64,000 bases of DNA, from positions 62,001 to 126,000 of the forward strand of contig NZ_NESC01000007.1 of assembly GCF_003063575.1 (NCBI RefSeq). The letters are read 5' to 3'. A model generated the notes under the pieces. The model was not told where the DNA came from. It did no database searches and worked only from the letters and a program-made list of their open reading frames with translations. The position numbers and the translations under genes were made by a program. The DNA comes from Limnohabitans sp. Jir72 (GTDB lineage: Bacteria; Pseudomonadota; Gammaproteobacteria; Burkholderiales; Burkholderiaceae_C). Positions 52,972-61,527 of this stretch are shown here, in pieces (the first letter of the stretch is position 1; every line of letters starts with the position of its first letter).

Positions 52972-53673
52972 ATGACTTCTTACCTCTTCAATCCCCCCGC
53001 CGTTCAGTCCCTGCCCATTCGCGGCCAAACCGAACGCTTCCCGATCAACCGCATTTTCTGCGTGGGCCGCAACTACCATGCGCACGCCGTCGAGATGGGC
53101 CGTCCTGTCGACAAGAGCGTGGAGCAAGCCTTCTACTTCACCAAGTCGCCCCAAACCCTGGTGGAAAGCGGTGCGAGTGTGGTTTACCCACCGCGCACCA
53201 GCAACTACCACTTCGAGATGGAACTGGTGCTGGCCATTGGCAAAGCAGGTTTCCGCGTGAGCGAAGCCAACGCGCATGAACTGGTGTACGGCTACGCCGC
53301 CGGGCTGGACATGACCCGCCGCGACCTGCAGCTGGTGGCACGCGACAAGGGCCGCCCTTGGGACACGGGCAAGGACATCGAGCAAGGCTCGGTCTGCAGC
53401 GAGATCGTGCCCATGCCCGGCGTGGTGATCGAGCGCGGCGCGATTGCCCTCGAAGTCAACGGCACCACCAAGCAGTCGTCCGACGTGGACAAGCTGATTT
53501 GGAACATCCGAGAAATCATCGCCGACCTGTCCACCTACTACCACCTGCAGCCCGGCGACCTGATCTACACCGGCACGCCAGAGGGCGTGGGCGCGGTGCT
53601 GCCGGGCGACAAGATCACCGGCCGCGTGGCGGGTGTGGCCGAAGTCGCGCTGACGATTGGCGCTGCCGAGTAA
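52972..53673 (+). CDS. Fumarylpyruvate hydrolase (FAH family)
   Basis: A 233-residue fumarylacetoacetate-hydrolase-family protein: RIFCVGRNYHAHAVEMGR, metal ligands in NYHFEMELVLAIG (E-x-E) and YTGTPEGVGAVLPGD. In this setting it should split fumarylpyruvate into fumarate and pyruvate. ATG 52972 is chosen; ATG 52951 is an alternative and neither has a clear ribosome binding site. Confidence 0.9.
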   Translation: MTSYLFNPPAVQSLPIRGQTERFPINRIFCVGRNYHAHAVEMGRPVDKSVEQAFYFTKSPQTLVESGASVVYPPRTSNYHFEMELVLAIGKAGFRVSEANAHELVYGYAAGLDMTRRDLQLVARDKGRPWDTGKDIEQGSVCSEIVPMPGVVIERGAIALEVNGTTKQSSDVDKLIWNIREIIADLSTYYHLQPGDLIYTGTPEGVGAVLPGDKITGRVAGVAEVALTIGAAE

Positions 53674-53689
53674 GGCAGCTGCGCACAAG

Positions 53690-53752
53690 ACAAGCGCGGG
53701 CATCCATCACAATGCATGGATTGCCGCGCTTCGCTCGCAATGACAACACGTG
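53690..53752. repeat. Short dispersed repeat ahead of the isomerase gene
   Basis: The segment contains CATGGATTGCCGCGCTTCG CTCGCAATGACA, a palindromic repeat found in many proteobacterial intergenic regions (GGATTGC...CGCTTCGCTCGCAATGAC type). Confidence 0.6.
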
Positions 53753-53760
53753 AGAAGTCC

Positions 53761-54396
53761 ATGAAGCTTTACAACTTTTTCCGCAGCAGCACCTCGCACC
53801 GCCTGCGCATCGCACTCAAGCTCAAAGGCATGGCCACCGACTATGTGGCCGTCGACCTGCGTGTGGATGAGCAACAAAGAGACGCCTTCAAGGCCGTCAA
53901 TCCGCAGGGCTTGGTGCCAGCGCTGGACACCGGCGAGAAGGTGATGGTCCAGTCCACCGCCATCATCGAGTGGCTGGAAGAAACGCACCCCCTGCCCGCT
54001 TTGTTGCCTACAGGTGCTGACGCGCGTGCCCATGTGCGGGCCTTGGCTTCCATCGTGGGTTGCGACATTCACCCCGTCAACAACCGCCGCATTTTGCAGA
54101 CCCTGCGCAAACAGTTCGGGGCCAACGAAGAGGCCATCAACGCTTGGTGCGGCACTTGGATCAGCGAGGGCTTTGACGCCTACGAAGCCCTGATTGCCGC
54201 CGATACAAGCCGTGGCCGCTTCAGCTTTGGCGACACGCCCACCCTGGCCGATGTGTATTTGATCCCGCAAGTGGAAAGCGCACGCCGCTTCAACGTGGAC
54301 ATGGCCCGGTGGCCCTTGATCAGCGCCATCGACCAGGCCTGCAGCGAGCTGGACGCGTTCAAGAGCTCGGTGCCTATGGCTCAGCCAGACGCCTGA
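53761..54396 (+). CDS. Maleylpyruvate isomerase (GST zeta class)
   Basis: A 211-residue GST-fold protein beginning MKLYNFFRSSTSHRLRIALK, with the SSxSxRxR zeta-class active-site loop, then NPQGLVPALD and ADVYLIPQVESARRFNVDM. It should isomerise maleylpyruvate to fumarylpyruvate using glutathione; it follows the hydrolase in the operon. Confidence 0.92.
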   Translation: MKLYNFFRSSTSHRLRIALKLKGMATDYVAVDLRVDEQQRDAFKAVNPQGLVPALDTGEKVMVQSTAIIEWLEETHPLPALLPTGADARAHVRALASIVGCDIHPVNNRRILQTLRKQFGANEEAINAWCGTWISEGFDAYEALIAADTSRGRFSFGDTPTLADVYLIPQVESARRFNVDMARWPLISAIDQACSELDAFKSSVPMAQPDA

Positions 54397-54450
54397 TCTT
54401 TTGTACGGTTCACCCTCTGGCGTATTGAATCAACCGGGCACCTGAATTCT

Positions 54451-54526
54451 TGCAGGAGCCCACCCCTGTGGGCGATGGTCGCGCCAAAGATTTGCAGGCC
54501 ATCGCCCACGGGGTGGGCTCCTACAT
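54451..54526. repeat. REP-like palindrome pair after the gentisate operon
   Basis: GCAGGAGCCCACCCCTGTGG GCGATGG, spacer, CCATCGCCCACGGGGTGGGC TCCTACA. It lies between two convergent genes and may serve as a bidirectional transcription stop. Confidence 0.85.
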
Positions 54527-55528
54527 TCAGGCAAACACCTCGGTGTCGACTTCGCTGTTGGCCTGGTCGTTGTAGCGGTCGCCCACCACCGTTTTTTGGT
54601 TGATGAGCGCTTCCAGGCGGTTCATCAAGTCCGCATCGAGCTGCACATCCACTGCGGCCAAATCGTCCAGCAAATGCGCCACCGAGGTGGTGCCGGGGAT
54701 CGGCAAGATGTCTTCGCCTTTGTGCAACAACCAAGCCAGCGCCAGCTGTGAAGGGCTGCAGCCGGCCTCTTGCGCCAGCGCGTTGTAGGCGGGCAAGAGC
54801 TTCAGATTGGCCGCGTAGTTGTCGGGTGCAAAGCGCGGCATGGTGCGGCGGATGTCTTTGGCGTCGAAGCCTGCAATGTCCAGCGGACCGCACAAAAAGC
54901 CCCGCGCCACTGGGCTGAAGGCCACAAAAGCGGCACCCAGTTCGCGGCAGGCCTGGATCACGGCGATCTCGGGGTTGCGTGTCCACAGCGAGTATTCGGT
55001 TTGCACAGCGGCAATCGGGTGCACGGCATGGGCCTTGCGCAGCGTGCTGGCCGACACTTCGGACAGGCCAATCGTCTGGATCTTGCCTTGGCGCACCAAG
55101 TCGCTCAAAGCGCCCACGCTGTCCTCAATGGGCACGCTCTTGTCCCAGCGGTGCAGGTAATACAAATCGATCACCTCGGTCTGCAGGCGGCGCAGCGCGT
55201 CTTCGCAGGTTTTCTTGATCGTCTCGGGGCGGCCATCGATCACACGCACTTTGGTGCCGTCGCCTTTGTCCACGCCCTGCATGCCGCATTTGCTGGCCAG
55301 CGTGAATTTCTGGCGGTGCGGCTTCAGGACTTTGCCCACCAAAGTTTCATTGGCGCCAAAGCCATACAAAGCAGCGGTGTCAAAAAAGTCCACGCCTTGG
55401 TCGAGCGCGGTGAGCAGCACCCGCTCACCTTGTTCGGCAGAGACGGGAGCGCCATAAGCGTGGCTGAGGTTCATGCAGCCCAGGCCAATGGCGCTGACGT
55501 TGAAGGGGCCTAATTTGCGGTGTTTCAT
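54527..55528 (-). CDS. Aldo/keto reductase
   Basis: A 333-residue AKR: GLGCMNLSHAYG, DTAALYGFGANETLVGKVL (catalytic Asp and Tyr), SKCGMQ with catalytic Lys, and YYLHRWD with His. NADPH-dependent; substrate unknown. Divergent from an IclR-type regulator. Confidence 0.9.
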   Translation of the reverse strand: MKHRKLGPFNVSAIGLGCMNLSHAYGAPVSAEQGERVLLTALDQGVDFFDTAALYGFGANETLVGKVLKPHRQKFTLASKCGMQGVDKGDGTKVRVIDGRPETIKKTCEDALRRLQTEVIDLYYLHRWDKSVPIEDSVGALSDLVRQGKIQTIGLSEVSASTLRKAHAVHPIAAVQTEYSLWTRNPEIAVIQACRELGAAFVAFSPVARGFLCGPLDIAGFDAKDIRRTMPRFAPDNYAANLKLLPAYNALAQEAGCSPSQLALAWLLHKGEDILPIPGTTSVAHLLDDLAAVDVQLDADLMNRLEALINQKTVVGDRYNDQANSEVDTEVFA

Positions 55529-55636
55529 GCACCGATCTTAGTGGCAAACGCCATGACCGAACGGATCACGGGGCCAAAGGGCGGCGACTCAACGCACACG
55601 AATGTTCGATAATCGCACGCCACCCTTGGAGCTGCC

Positions 55637-56413
55637 TTGCCCCCTACAGAACCCACAGCACTCGATGCCCGCGACTGGATTGCCGGTCTGGAAAAAGGCC
55701 TGTCCATCATCGAAGCTTTTGATGCGGCCCACACCCGCCTGACCGCCACCGAAGCCGGTCTGCGCTGCAACATGACACGCACGGCTGCGCGGCGCTACCT
55801 GAAAACACTGGCGCATCTGGGTTATGTGGGCAGCGATGGCAAGCTCTTTTGGCTGATGCCGCGCATCCTGCGACTGGGCCATGCCTATCTGGAGTCTGCC
55901 CGCCTGCCGCGCTTGGTGCAGCCGTTTTTGCAACGCATCACAGCAGGCACCGAAGAGATCGCCTACCTGGGCGTGGTCGATGGTGACGACACGGTGTTCA
56001 TCGCCCGCAGTGACAGCCACCGACACACCTCCAGTGGCTACCTGCCCGGCTCACGCATTCAGGTGCAAGTCACGGCGGCAGGCCTGGCGGTGCTGGCCAG
56101 CATGGACGAAGCGGTGATGGACCAATGGCTGGACACGCATGAGCTGCGTTCCTTCACCTCGTACACCATCGCCAGCAAGGCCGCATTGCGCCAAGAACTG
56201 ATCCACTTCAAGCGCCAAGGCTGGGCGGTGTCCGAACAGCAACTGGAGCTGAACTTCCGGGGCATTGCCGTGCCCTTGCTGGACCGCAACAATGTCGCCC
56301 ACGGGGCCATCAGCGTGACCATGCCCATCAACCGAGAAGTGACCGACCACGCGCTGCACCGACTGCTGCCCGTGATGCAGGAAGCCGCACGCAATTTGCG
56401 CACGCTGCTTTGA
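55637..56413 (+). CDS. IclR-family transcriptional regulator
   Basis: A 258-residue IclR protein of the PcaR/PobR type: WIAGLEKGLSIIEAFDAAHTRLTATEAGLRCNMTRTAARRYLKTLAHLGYV (winged helix) and the C-terminal effector domain (SARLPRLVQPFLQRITAGTEE). The proposed start is TTG 55637, with GGAG upstream; no in-frame ATG precedes the HTH. Likely regulates an aromatic pathway; target not shown. Confidence 0.88.
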   Translation: MPPTEPTALDARDWIAGLEKGLSIIEAFDAAHTRLTATEAGLRCNMTRTAARRYLKTLAHLGYVGSDGKLFWLMPRILRLGHAYLESARLPRLVQPFLQRITAGTEEIAYLGVVDGDDTVFIARSDSHRHTSSGYLPGSRIQVQVTAAGLAVLASMDEAVMDQWLDTHELRSFTSYTIASKAALRQELIHFKRQGWAVSEQQLELNFRGIAVPLLDRNNVAHGAISVTMPINREVTDHALHRLLPVMQEAARNLRTLL

Positions 56414-56431
56414 AGCCACGCCGCCAGGGCT

Positions 56432-57796
56432 TCACGCCTCAGGGCTTGCCGACAACATGGGGGCCGCTTTTGCAAATTGCCAGGGCATGTTCTGCGCATC
56501 GAGTTTTTCCAGGCCGGCTTCATCCAGCGTGCGGTTCACGCCATCGATCAAGCGGGCATTGGCCGAAATCAAATGCCCCTGCGGGTCTTTGAACCAGAGC
56601 ATGTAAGGCTGCTTGGCCAACATCTCCTGCTGCTGGTGCTCGCGCTCCAAGGTTTGAGCCAAGGCCCGTCGCTCCTCGGTCACATCAATCAGAACCAGTT
56701 GGCATTCCTGGCCATCTTCACCCAGCGTGGCTTCAATTCGCAAAATCCGCTCCGATCGGTGCTCCCCGGCTTGCAGCCTCACCTCACAATGCCGTCGACA
56801 CTTGCCGCTCAACACCTCCTGATGAAATGCACTGAAAATGTCCCGATCGGTTGCTGACAGACAGCTCAGAAAGTCTGCCGCCTGCGTTTGAGATCGCTGA
56901 ATACCCAAGGTGATGGCACCCGCCAAATTCGTTTGCAGCAAACGGCATTTCGCATCGAGACTGACAAAGCCCACAGGTGCAAAATCATAGGCATCTTGGT
57001 ATTTCTGCAAACCTTGTCCGGAAATGGCCGAGATGTCTGAACGCTCTGGCAAAGACCACGAAAATGTGTCTGAAAGTCCCCCCGCACGTTCGAACAAACG
57101 GTGCGTCTCCTGTGAGACTTGCGTAAAACATTCACAAACACGGGTCACCAAGCCATCCCTGTCCAGAATCGATATCCTGCCTCGACCGCTGGCCACACAG
57201 CCGTCGGCTTGCAATTTGCCCAACGCTTGCGTCACCGACTCGCGTCGAACACCCAGCATGTTGGCAATCATTTCGTGGGTCACATGCAGTTGCACGCTGA
57301 GCAATGCATCCGAATTGAACAACAACCAATTGCAAAGCCGCTCACTCACACTGTGGTGACCAATGCACACAATGCTTTGGGCCATTTGTGCAATCAAAGC
57401 CTGCACACAGCACAACGCCAACTGCTGCAAGGGTTGACAATGCGAAAGCTCTTCCAGAAAAACATGTGCAGGCATGCGGTATGCCTGACCCGCACATTGC
57501 ACCACCACACGGTGGTTCATGCGCAAACTCCCCAGAATCAGATGCACACCCACCATGCCGTCGCGCCCGATCATGGCCAGTTCCGACGAATCTCCATCCT
57601 GGGTATGCGACACGAGTGAACTGGTGCACGATGTAGGGAAGTAAACAAACTCCAAATCCTCACCGGTTTCACCGATCACCTCACCAGATACGAGCTCGAC
57701 AAGCCTGAGGTGCTCCGCTATCCGCGCATAGTGATTCAACGGCAAGGAGGCCAGAATCCGGTTCTGACGGGGACTTTCAGCCATAGGGTAAGACAT
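56432..57796 (-). CDS. Crp/Fnr-type regulator fused to PAS domains
   Basis: A 454-residue fusion. Residues ~1-235 form a Crp/Fnr-type barrel and HTH (LHVTHEMIANMLGVRRESVTQALGKLQADGCVASGRG). Residues ~270-395 form a PAS domain (YDFAPVGFVSLDAKCRLLQTNLAGAITLGIQRSQ with a PAC-like segment), and ~400-450 a second partial PAS (YMLWFKDPQGHLISANARLIDG). It ends abruptly after the second PAS start, with no output domain, so it may be truncated at the C-terminus. ATG 57796 is preceded by AAAGGA. Confidence 0.85.
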   Translation of the reverse strand: MSYPMAESPRQNRILASLPLNHYARIAEHLRLVELVSGEVIGETGEDLEFVYFPTSCTSSLVSHTQDGDSSELAMIGRDGMVGVHLILGSLRMNHRVVVQCAGQAYRMPAHVFLEELSHCQPLQQLALCCVQALIAQMAQSIVCIGHHSVSERLCNWLLFNSDALLSVQLHVTHEMIANMLGVRRESVTQALGKLQADGCVASGRGRISILDRDGLVTRVCECFTQVSQETHRLFERAGGLSDTFSWSLPERSDISAISGQGLQKYQDAYDFAPVGFVSLDAKCRLLQTNLAGAITLGIQRSQTQAADFLSCLSATDRDIFSAFHQEVLSGKCRRHCEVRLQAGEHRSERILRIEATLGEDGQECQLVLIDVTEERRALAQTLEREHQQQEMLAKQPYMLWFKDPQGHLISANARLIDGVNRTLDEAGLEKLDAQNMPWQFAKAAPMLSASPEA

Positions 57797-58081
57797 GTAA
57801 ATCCTTTGGTGGTTTTCGTATGACACCTGCCATGCCATGACAGGAGGTCGATCAGCTCAGTGCTGATGCCCATCGTCTTGCTTGCGCGCGAAAACGTCCA
57901 CTTACCCAAAGATGTGAATGCGCAGACCCTAGGGCATATACCCATGCAATAAGGCACCGGTAATCAGGTAAGCCACCCCCCTGAAACGCTTATGCGCTGC
58001 GAATTGAGCATCGAATCCGCTCATTTTCGAAATACGTTACATACTTTTTGAGGGGTCAGCGAACGTGAGCACCCCACACAC

Positions 58082-58219
58082 ATGGATGCTCCCCACCCGC
58101 AGCGCCCAGATGTGCACATCACCCAAAGTCATGGCAGCGTGCACCAAGACCAGGGACAGTGGTTGGTGATCACAGGCGATGCAAGCGCCATCCAGGTGCA
58201 ATGGACATCCATGCCCTGA
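58082..58219 (+). CDS. Small 45-residue open reading frame, hypothetical
   Basis: ATG 58082 to TGA 58217. The peptide is MDAPHPQRPDVHI..., rich in His/Gln/Asp, ending VQWTSMP. No ribosome binding site and no recognised family. It may be a gene remnant. The rest of the 57797-58261 gap shows no gene. Confidence 0.25.
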   Translation: MDAPHPQRPDVHITQSHGSVHQDQGQWLVITGDASAIQVQWTSMP

Positions 58220-58261
58220 GCCATCCATCCAACATCACACGCTGGCTTTGCGCCAGCAATG

Positions 58262-59143
58262 TCAGCTGCGTTGGCGCGTCCACTCGGGCAGCGGTGCCGA
58301 TTTGTGCAACACGTCCTGGTGCAGCCACGTGGCGCTCTTGCGGGCGCGCTCGGCCACAGTTTCCAGCGGCAGTTGCTGGTAGTCGTCGTTGAACACTTCA
58401 AAGCTGTAGTCGCCCCGGTAACCGATGCGGTCCAGGCGCAGCACCAAGTCGGCCAGTTGCTCGCTGTGCACGCCCTCGCCCGGGAACACCCTGAAGGTGC
58501 GGGCCGTGGTCATGCGCTCTTCAAAGGTGGGGGTTTCCTGCCACATGAAGTCCGACAGCTGCACCAAAAAGATTTTGGACGGGTCCAGCTCTTCAATCGC
58601 GTCGAGCGATGTTTTGGCCGCGAAGATGTGGAAGGAGTCCAGGCCAATGCCCAGATTGGGACAATCGGCGCGGCAGACCACGTCCCAGCTGGTAGGGAAT
58701 TCGTTGACCGTGCGGCCCCAGGACAGCGCTTCGTAGGCGATTTGGATGCCCATGGGCACGGCCAGCATGGCCAGCTTTTTCAAGTCGGCCGCAATTTGGT
58801 CCAGGTCTTGGGTGGCGTGGCGCGAGGTGGACGAGCAAGCCAGCAAGACCTTGCTGCCGGTGGCCGCGCACATCTCGAGCATGGCCTTGGCGATGTCGAG
58901 TTTGTAGCTGTGCAGATGGCCTGACAGGCCTTCAAAGTCGCGCAGCACCTGAAAGCCGGTGGGCCGCAAGCCGCTGGCCTGCACCGCGGCCACAGCGGCT
59001 TTCACGCCGCCGGGGTGCGTGACCAGGTCACGCGCCATCAGCATCACCTGAGAAAAGCCTGCGCCCTTCATGGCGGCCAGCTTGGCCTCCAGCGTGCCTG
59101 CCATGGTGATGGTGTCCATCCCGTAGCCGTCGAGCAAATTCAT
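58262..59143 (-). CDS. Sugar phosphate isomerase/epimerase family protein, probable 3-dehydroshikimate dehydratase TIM-barrel part
   Basis: A 293-residue AP-endonuclease-2-like TIM barrel (MDTITMAGTLEAKLAAMKGAGF, AYEALSWGRTVNEF, IGLDSFHIFA, VQLSDFMW, FRVFPGEGVHS metal ligands E, D, H, E). This fold is the N-terminal part of QuiC1/QsuB-type 3-dehydroshikimate dehydratases, which turn 3-dehydroshikimate into protocatechuate. The HPPD-like gene 8 bp upstream corresponds to the C-terminal domain of QuiC1, so the pair looks like a split QuiC. ATG 59143 is chosen from the protein start. Confidence 0.82.
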   Translation of the reverse strand: MNLLDGYGMDTITMAGTLEAKLAAMKGAGFSQVMLMARDLVTHPGGVKAAVAAVQASGLRPTGFQVLRDFEGLSGHLHSYKLDIAKAMLEMCAATGSKVLLACSSTSRHATQDLDQIAADLKKLAMLAVPMGIQIAYEALSWGRTVNEFPTSWDVVCRADCPNLGIGLDSFHIFAAKTSLDAIEELDPSKIFLVQLSDFMWQETPTFEERMTTARTFRVFPGEGVHSEQLADLVLRLDRIGYRGDYSFEVFNDDYQQLPLETVAERARKSATWLHQDVLHKSAPLPEWTRQRS

Positions 59144-59151
59144 GGTTGGCC

Positions 59152-60027
59152 TCACTGGTGAACGAGTTCGAAGGCGACTGAACCGAGCGCGGCGCGGGTC
59201 AGCGCACCACGGTCTTCGGGGTGCAGCTGGGTCGACTCGACAAACTCCACCCCTCGGGCCTTGAGCGCCGCCACCGCCTCGGCCACTTGGGGCACCCCAA
59301 AGCCGATGCGCTGCAGGCACTCGGGGCTGTCATCGGCATCCATCCAAGGCTCGGGCTCAATCAACTGCCACAAGAAAGTGCCACAAGGGCTCTTCATCAG
59401 CTTGCCCTTGGGCAAGATGCCAAAGCGCTCTTCATCGGGAATGCTGCTGAAGTCGAACATGTGTTCGTAATAGGTCTGCCAGTCGGCGCTGCGGGCCGCG
59501 CCGATGTACTGCACCACCCCAAAGTAACTCATGCCCGCCAGTGCCGGCGGGTTCGGGTCCACGGTCGGGATGGGCTTGAAGTCGATGTCGTAGATCGAGA
59601 ACTCTTGCCAACGGTCCACAAAGTAAAAGCGGCTGCCGCCCGGGCCATGGATGGCGGGGATGTGCAGCTCCATCGCTTGTGCATGGCTGCCCACGCTCCA
59701 GGCGCCCAGCTCTATGCAGCGCTTGTGCGCCTTGAGGGCGTCTTGCACACGAAAAGCCACCGCAGAAATCACGGGCTGGCCGTCCACCGTGCCGCTCACG
59801 CGGGCATCGTCGGGGCTGGCGTTCACCACCAAGTTCATCGTGCCCTGGCGGTACAAAGTCACCTCACGCGAGCGGTGGCGCGCCACGGGCCGAAAGCCCA
59901 TGTTCTCCAGCACCTGGCCCAGCGCCTGTGGGCGGCTGGTGGCGTACTCGATGAATTCAATGCCCGACAGCCCCAAACGGTTGGGCATGTTGGGGACGGC
60001 TTCGCGGTCAACTTTGTTCAAGGTCAT
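59152..60027 (-). CDS. 4-Hydroxyphenylpyruvate dioxygenase-like protein, probable QuiC C-terminal counterpart
   Basis: A 291-residue HPPD-family protein with two vicinal-oxygen-chelate repeats (GLSGIEFIEYATSRPQALGQVLENMGFRPVARHRSREVTLYRQG, then SYFGVVQYIGAARSADWQTYYEHMF) ending LGSVAFELVHQ. True HPPD is ~350 residues and lies in tyrosine catabolism; here the neighbours are shikimate genes. A domain like this is fused to the dehydratase in Pseudomonas QuiC1. ATG 60027 has GGAG upstream. Confidence 0.82.
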   Translation of the reverse strand: MTLNKVDREAVPNMPNRLGLSGIEFIEYATSRPQALGQVLENMGFRPVARHRSREVTLYRQGTMNLVVNASPDDARVSGTVDGQPVISAVAFRVQDALKAHKRCIELGAWSVGSHAQAMELHIPAIHGPGGSRFYFVDRWQEFSIYDIDFKPIPTVDPNPPALAGMSYFGVVQYIGAARSADWQTYYEHMFDFSSIPDEERFGILPKGKLMKSPCGTFLWQLIEPEPWMDADDSPECLQRIGFGVPQVAEAVAALKARGVEFVESTQLHPEDRGALTRAALGSVAFELVHQ

Positions 60028-60045
60028 CTCGGTGCTCCAGTTGCA

Positions 60046-60126
60046 GTTTGTGGGAGCCCACCCCTGTGGGCGATGGTTTTTTGGGTGTGTGCCACCCCCA
60101 TCGCCCACGGGGGTGGGCTCCTACAA
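60046..60126. repeat. REP-like palindrome pair in the shikimate operon
   Basis: GTGGGAGCCCACCCCTGTGG GCGATGG, spacer of ~20 nt, CCCATCGCCCACGGGGGTGG GCTCCTACA, located between the shikimate dehydrogenase and HPPD-like genes. Confidence 0.85.
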
Positions 60127-60170
60127 ACACAGGTACAGCGCATCGCCAAAGGCGGTGCAGAAAAACAAAA

Positions 60171-61004
60171 TCAATAGCTCAGCTTGGCACCACTGCGCAG
60201 CACTTCTGCGGTGGTGGTGGGCAAGCCAAAATATTCCAGATACGCCGGGATCTGTTCGTACAGCATGTCCGTGCCCACCTGGGTGCGGCAACCACGTGCT
60301 TGCGCAGCGGCCAAGAATGCGGTGGTCTCGGCCTTCATCACCACTTCGCCCACAAAGGTCTCGGGGGACAGGCGAGAAACATCCATGGGCAGCGGGTCAC
60401 CTTCGTTCATACCCATGGGGGTGGCGTTCACGACCAGATCGTGGTCCACGGGATCGTTCGATCCGGTGCGCACATCGATCTGGGGGTAATGGGTTTTGAG
60501 GCGCTGGGCCAAGGCTTCGCAACCCGCCGTGTTCACATCGAACAGGCTGATGGCCGCAATGCCCGCACCCGCAAGGGAGGCGGCAATCGCGCAGCCCACA
60601 CCGCCGGTGCCCACCACCAACACACGTTTGCCTGTCAGGTCAAAGCCTTTGCGCTGCACACCGCGCACAAAGCCTGCACCATCGAACATGTCGCCCACCA
60701 AGCGGCCATCTGCCAGGCGCTTGACCGCGTTGCAGGCCCCGGCCACGCGCACGGTGGCGGTCACTTCATCGAGCAAGCCCACGGTGGTGACCTTGTGCGG
60801 CATGGTGATCAACGCGCCACGGATGTTTTCCAGCGTGAACACCGACTTGAGGAAAGGCGCATAGTTCTCAGGCTTGCAGCCCATGGGCACCACCACGGCG
60901 TTGATGCCCGCCGATTCGAAATACGGGTTGTAAATCATCGGCGACTTGAAGGTGTGCGTCGGGTAGCCAATGTGCGCGATGAGTTCGGTGTTGCCGTTGA
61001 TCAT
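60171..61004 (-). CDS. Shikimate dehydrogenase-like oxidoreductase (catabolic type)
   Basis: A 277-residue AroE-family protein. Catalytic Lys in ITMPHKVT, NADP fold VVGTGGVGCAIAASLAGAG, NATPMGM. The usual G-x-NTD-x-x-G motif reads GDMFDGAGF, as in diverged catabolic members. In this operon it probably oxidises shikimate (or quinate) to 3-dehydroshikimate for the QuiC-like pair. Confidence 0.87.
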   Translation of the reverse strand: MINGNTELIAHIGYPTHTFKSPMIYNPYFESAGINAVVVPMGCKPENYAPFLKSVFTLENIRGALITMPHKVTTVGLLDEVTATVRVAGACNAVKRLADGRLVGDMFDGAGFVRGVQRKGFDLTGKRVLVVGTGGVGCAIAASLAGAGIAAISLFDVNTAGCEALAQRLKTHYPQIDVRTGSNDPVDHDLVVNATPMGMNEGDPLPMDVSRLSPETFVGEVVMKAETTAFLAAAQARGCRTQVGTDMLYEQIPAYLEYFGLPTTTAEVLRSGAKLSY

Positions 61005-61023
61005 GGGTGAAAAGATTCGCTCA

Positions 61024-61464
61024 TCAAGCCGCTTGCGCAGCAGACACGCCCGCACGAAGCGCCAGCAAATAGCTGTCGGCGCCAAAGCCGCAGATCTGGC
61101 CTTTGACGATTTCGGCAAAGACCGATTTGTGGCGGAATTCTTCGCGGGCATGGATGTTGGACATGTGCAACTCCACCACGGGGCAAGTCAGCACGGCCAG
61201 CGCATCGCGGATCGCGTAGCTGTAGTGGGTCCATGCGCCTGCGTTGATCAGCACGGCGTCGACCTTGTCAAAGTAGGCTTGGTGAATGCGCTCGCACATG
61301 TCACCTTCATGGTTGGTCTGGTAGCACTCGACCTCGGCACCCAACTCTTGACCCAGCTTTTGCAAGTTGGCATTGATTTCATCCAAGGTGATGGTGCCGT
61401 ATTGCTGGGGGTCGCGTTTGCCAAACATGTTGTGGTTCACGCCGTGCAGCATCAAGACTTTCAT
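61024..61464 (-). CDS. aroQ: Type II 3-dehydroquinate dehydratase
   Basis: A 146-residue AroQ: LHGVNHNMFGKRDPQQYG near the N-terminus, TNHEGDMCERIHQA, INAGAWTHYSYAIRDAL and VELHMSNIHAREEFRHKSV. The N-terminal motif differs from the usual NGPNLNLLG, so it belongs to a diverged subgroup. With the next gene it links dehydroquinate to dehydroshikimate. Confidence 0.9.
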   Translation of the reverse strand: MKVLMLHGVNHNMFGKRDPQQYGTITLDEINANLQKLGQELGAEVECYQTNHEGDMCERIHQAYFDKVDAVLINAGAWTHYSYAIRDALAVLTCPVVELHMSNIHAREEFRHKSVFAEIVKGQICGFGADSYLLALRAGVSAAQAA

Positions 61465-61527
61465 GACAAATCCTTATGAATAAGAAAGAAGGCTCCACCG
61501 CACACGCGGCGAAGCCTTGGGGTGCAA

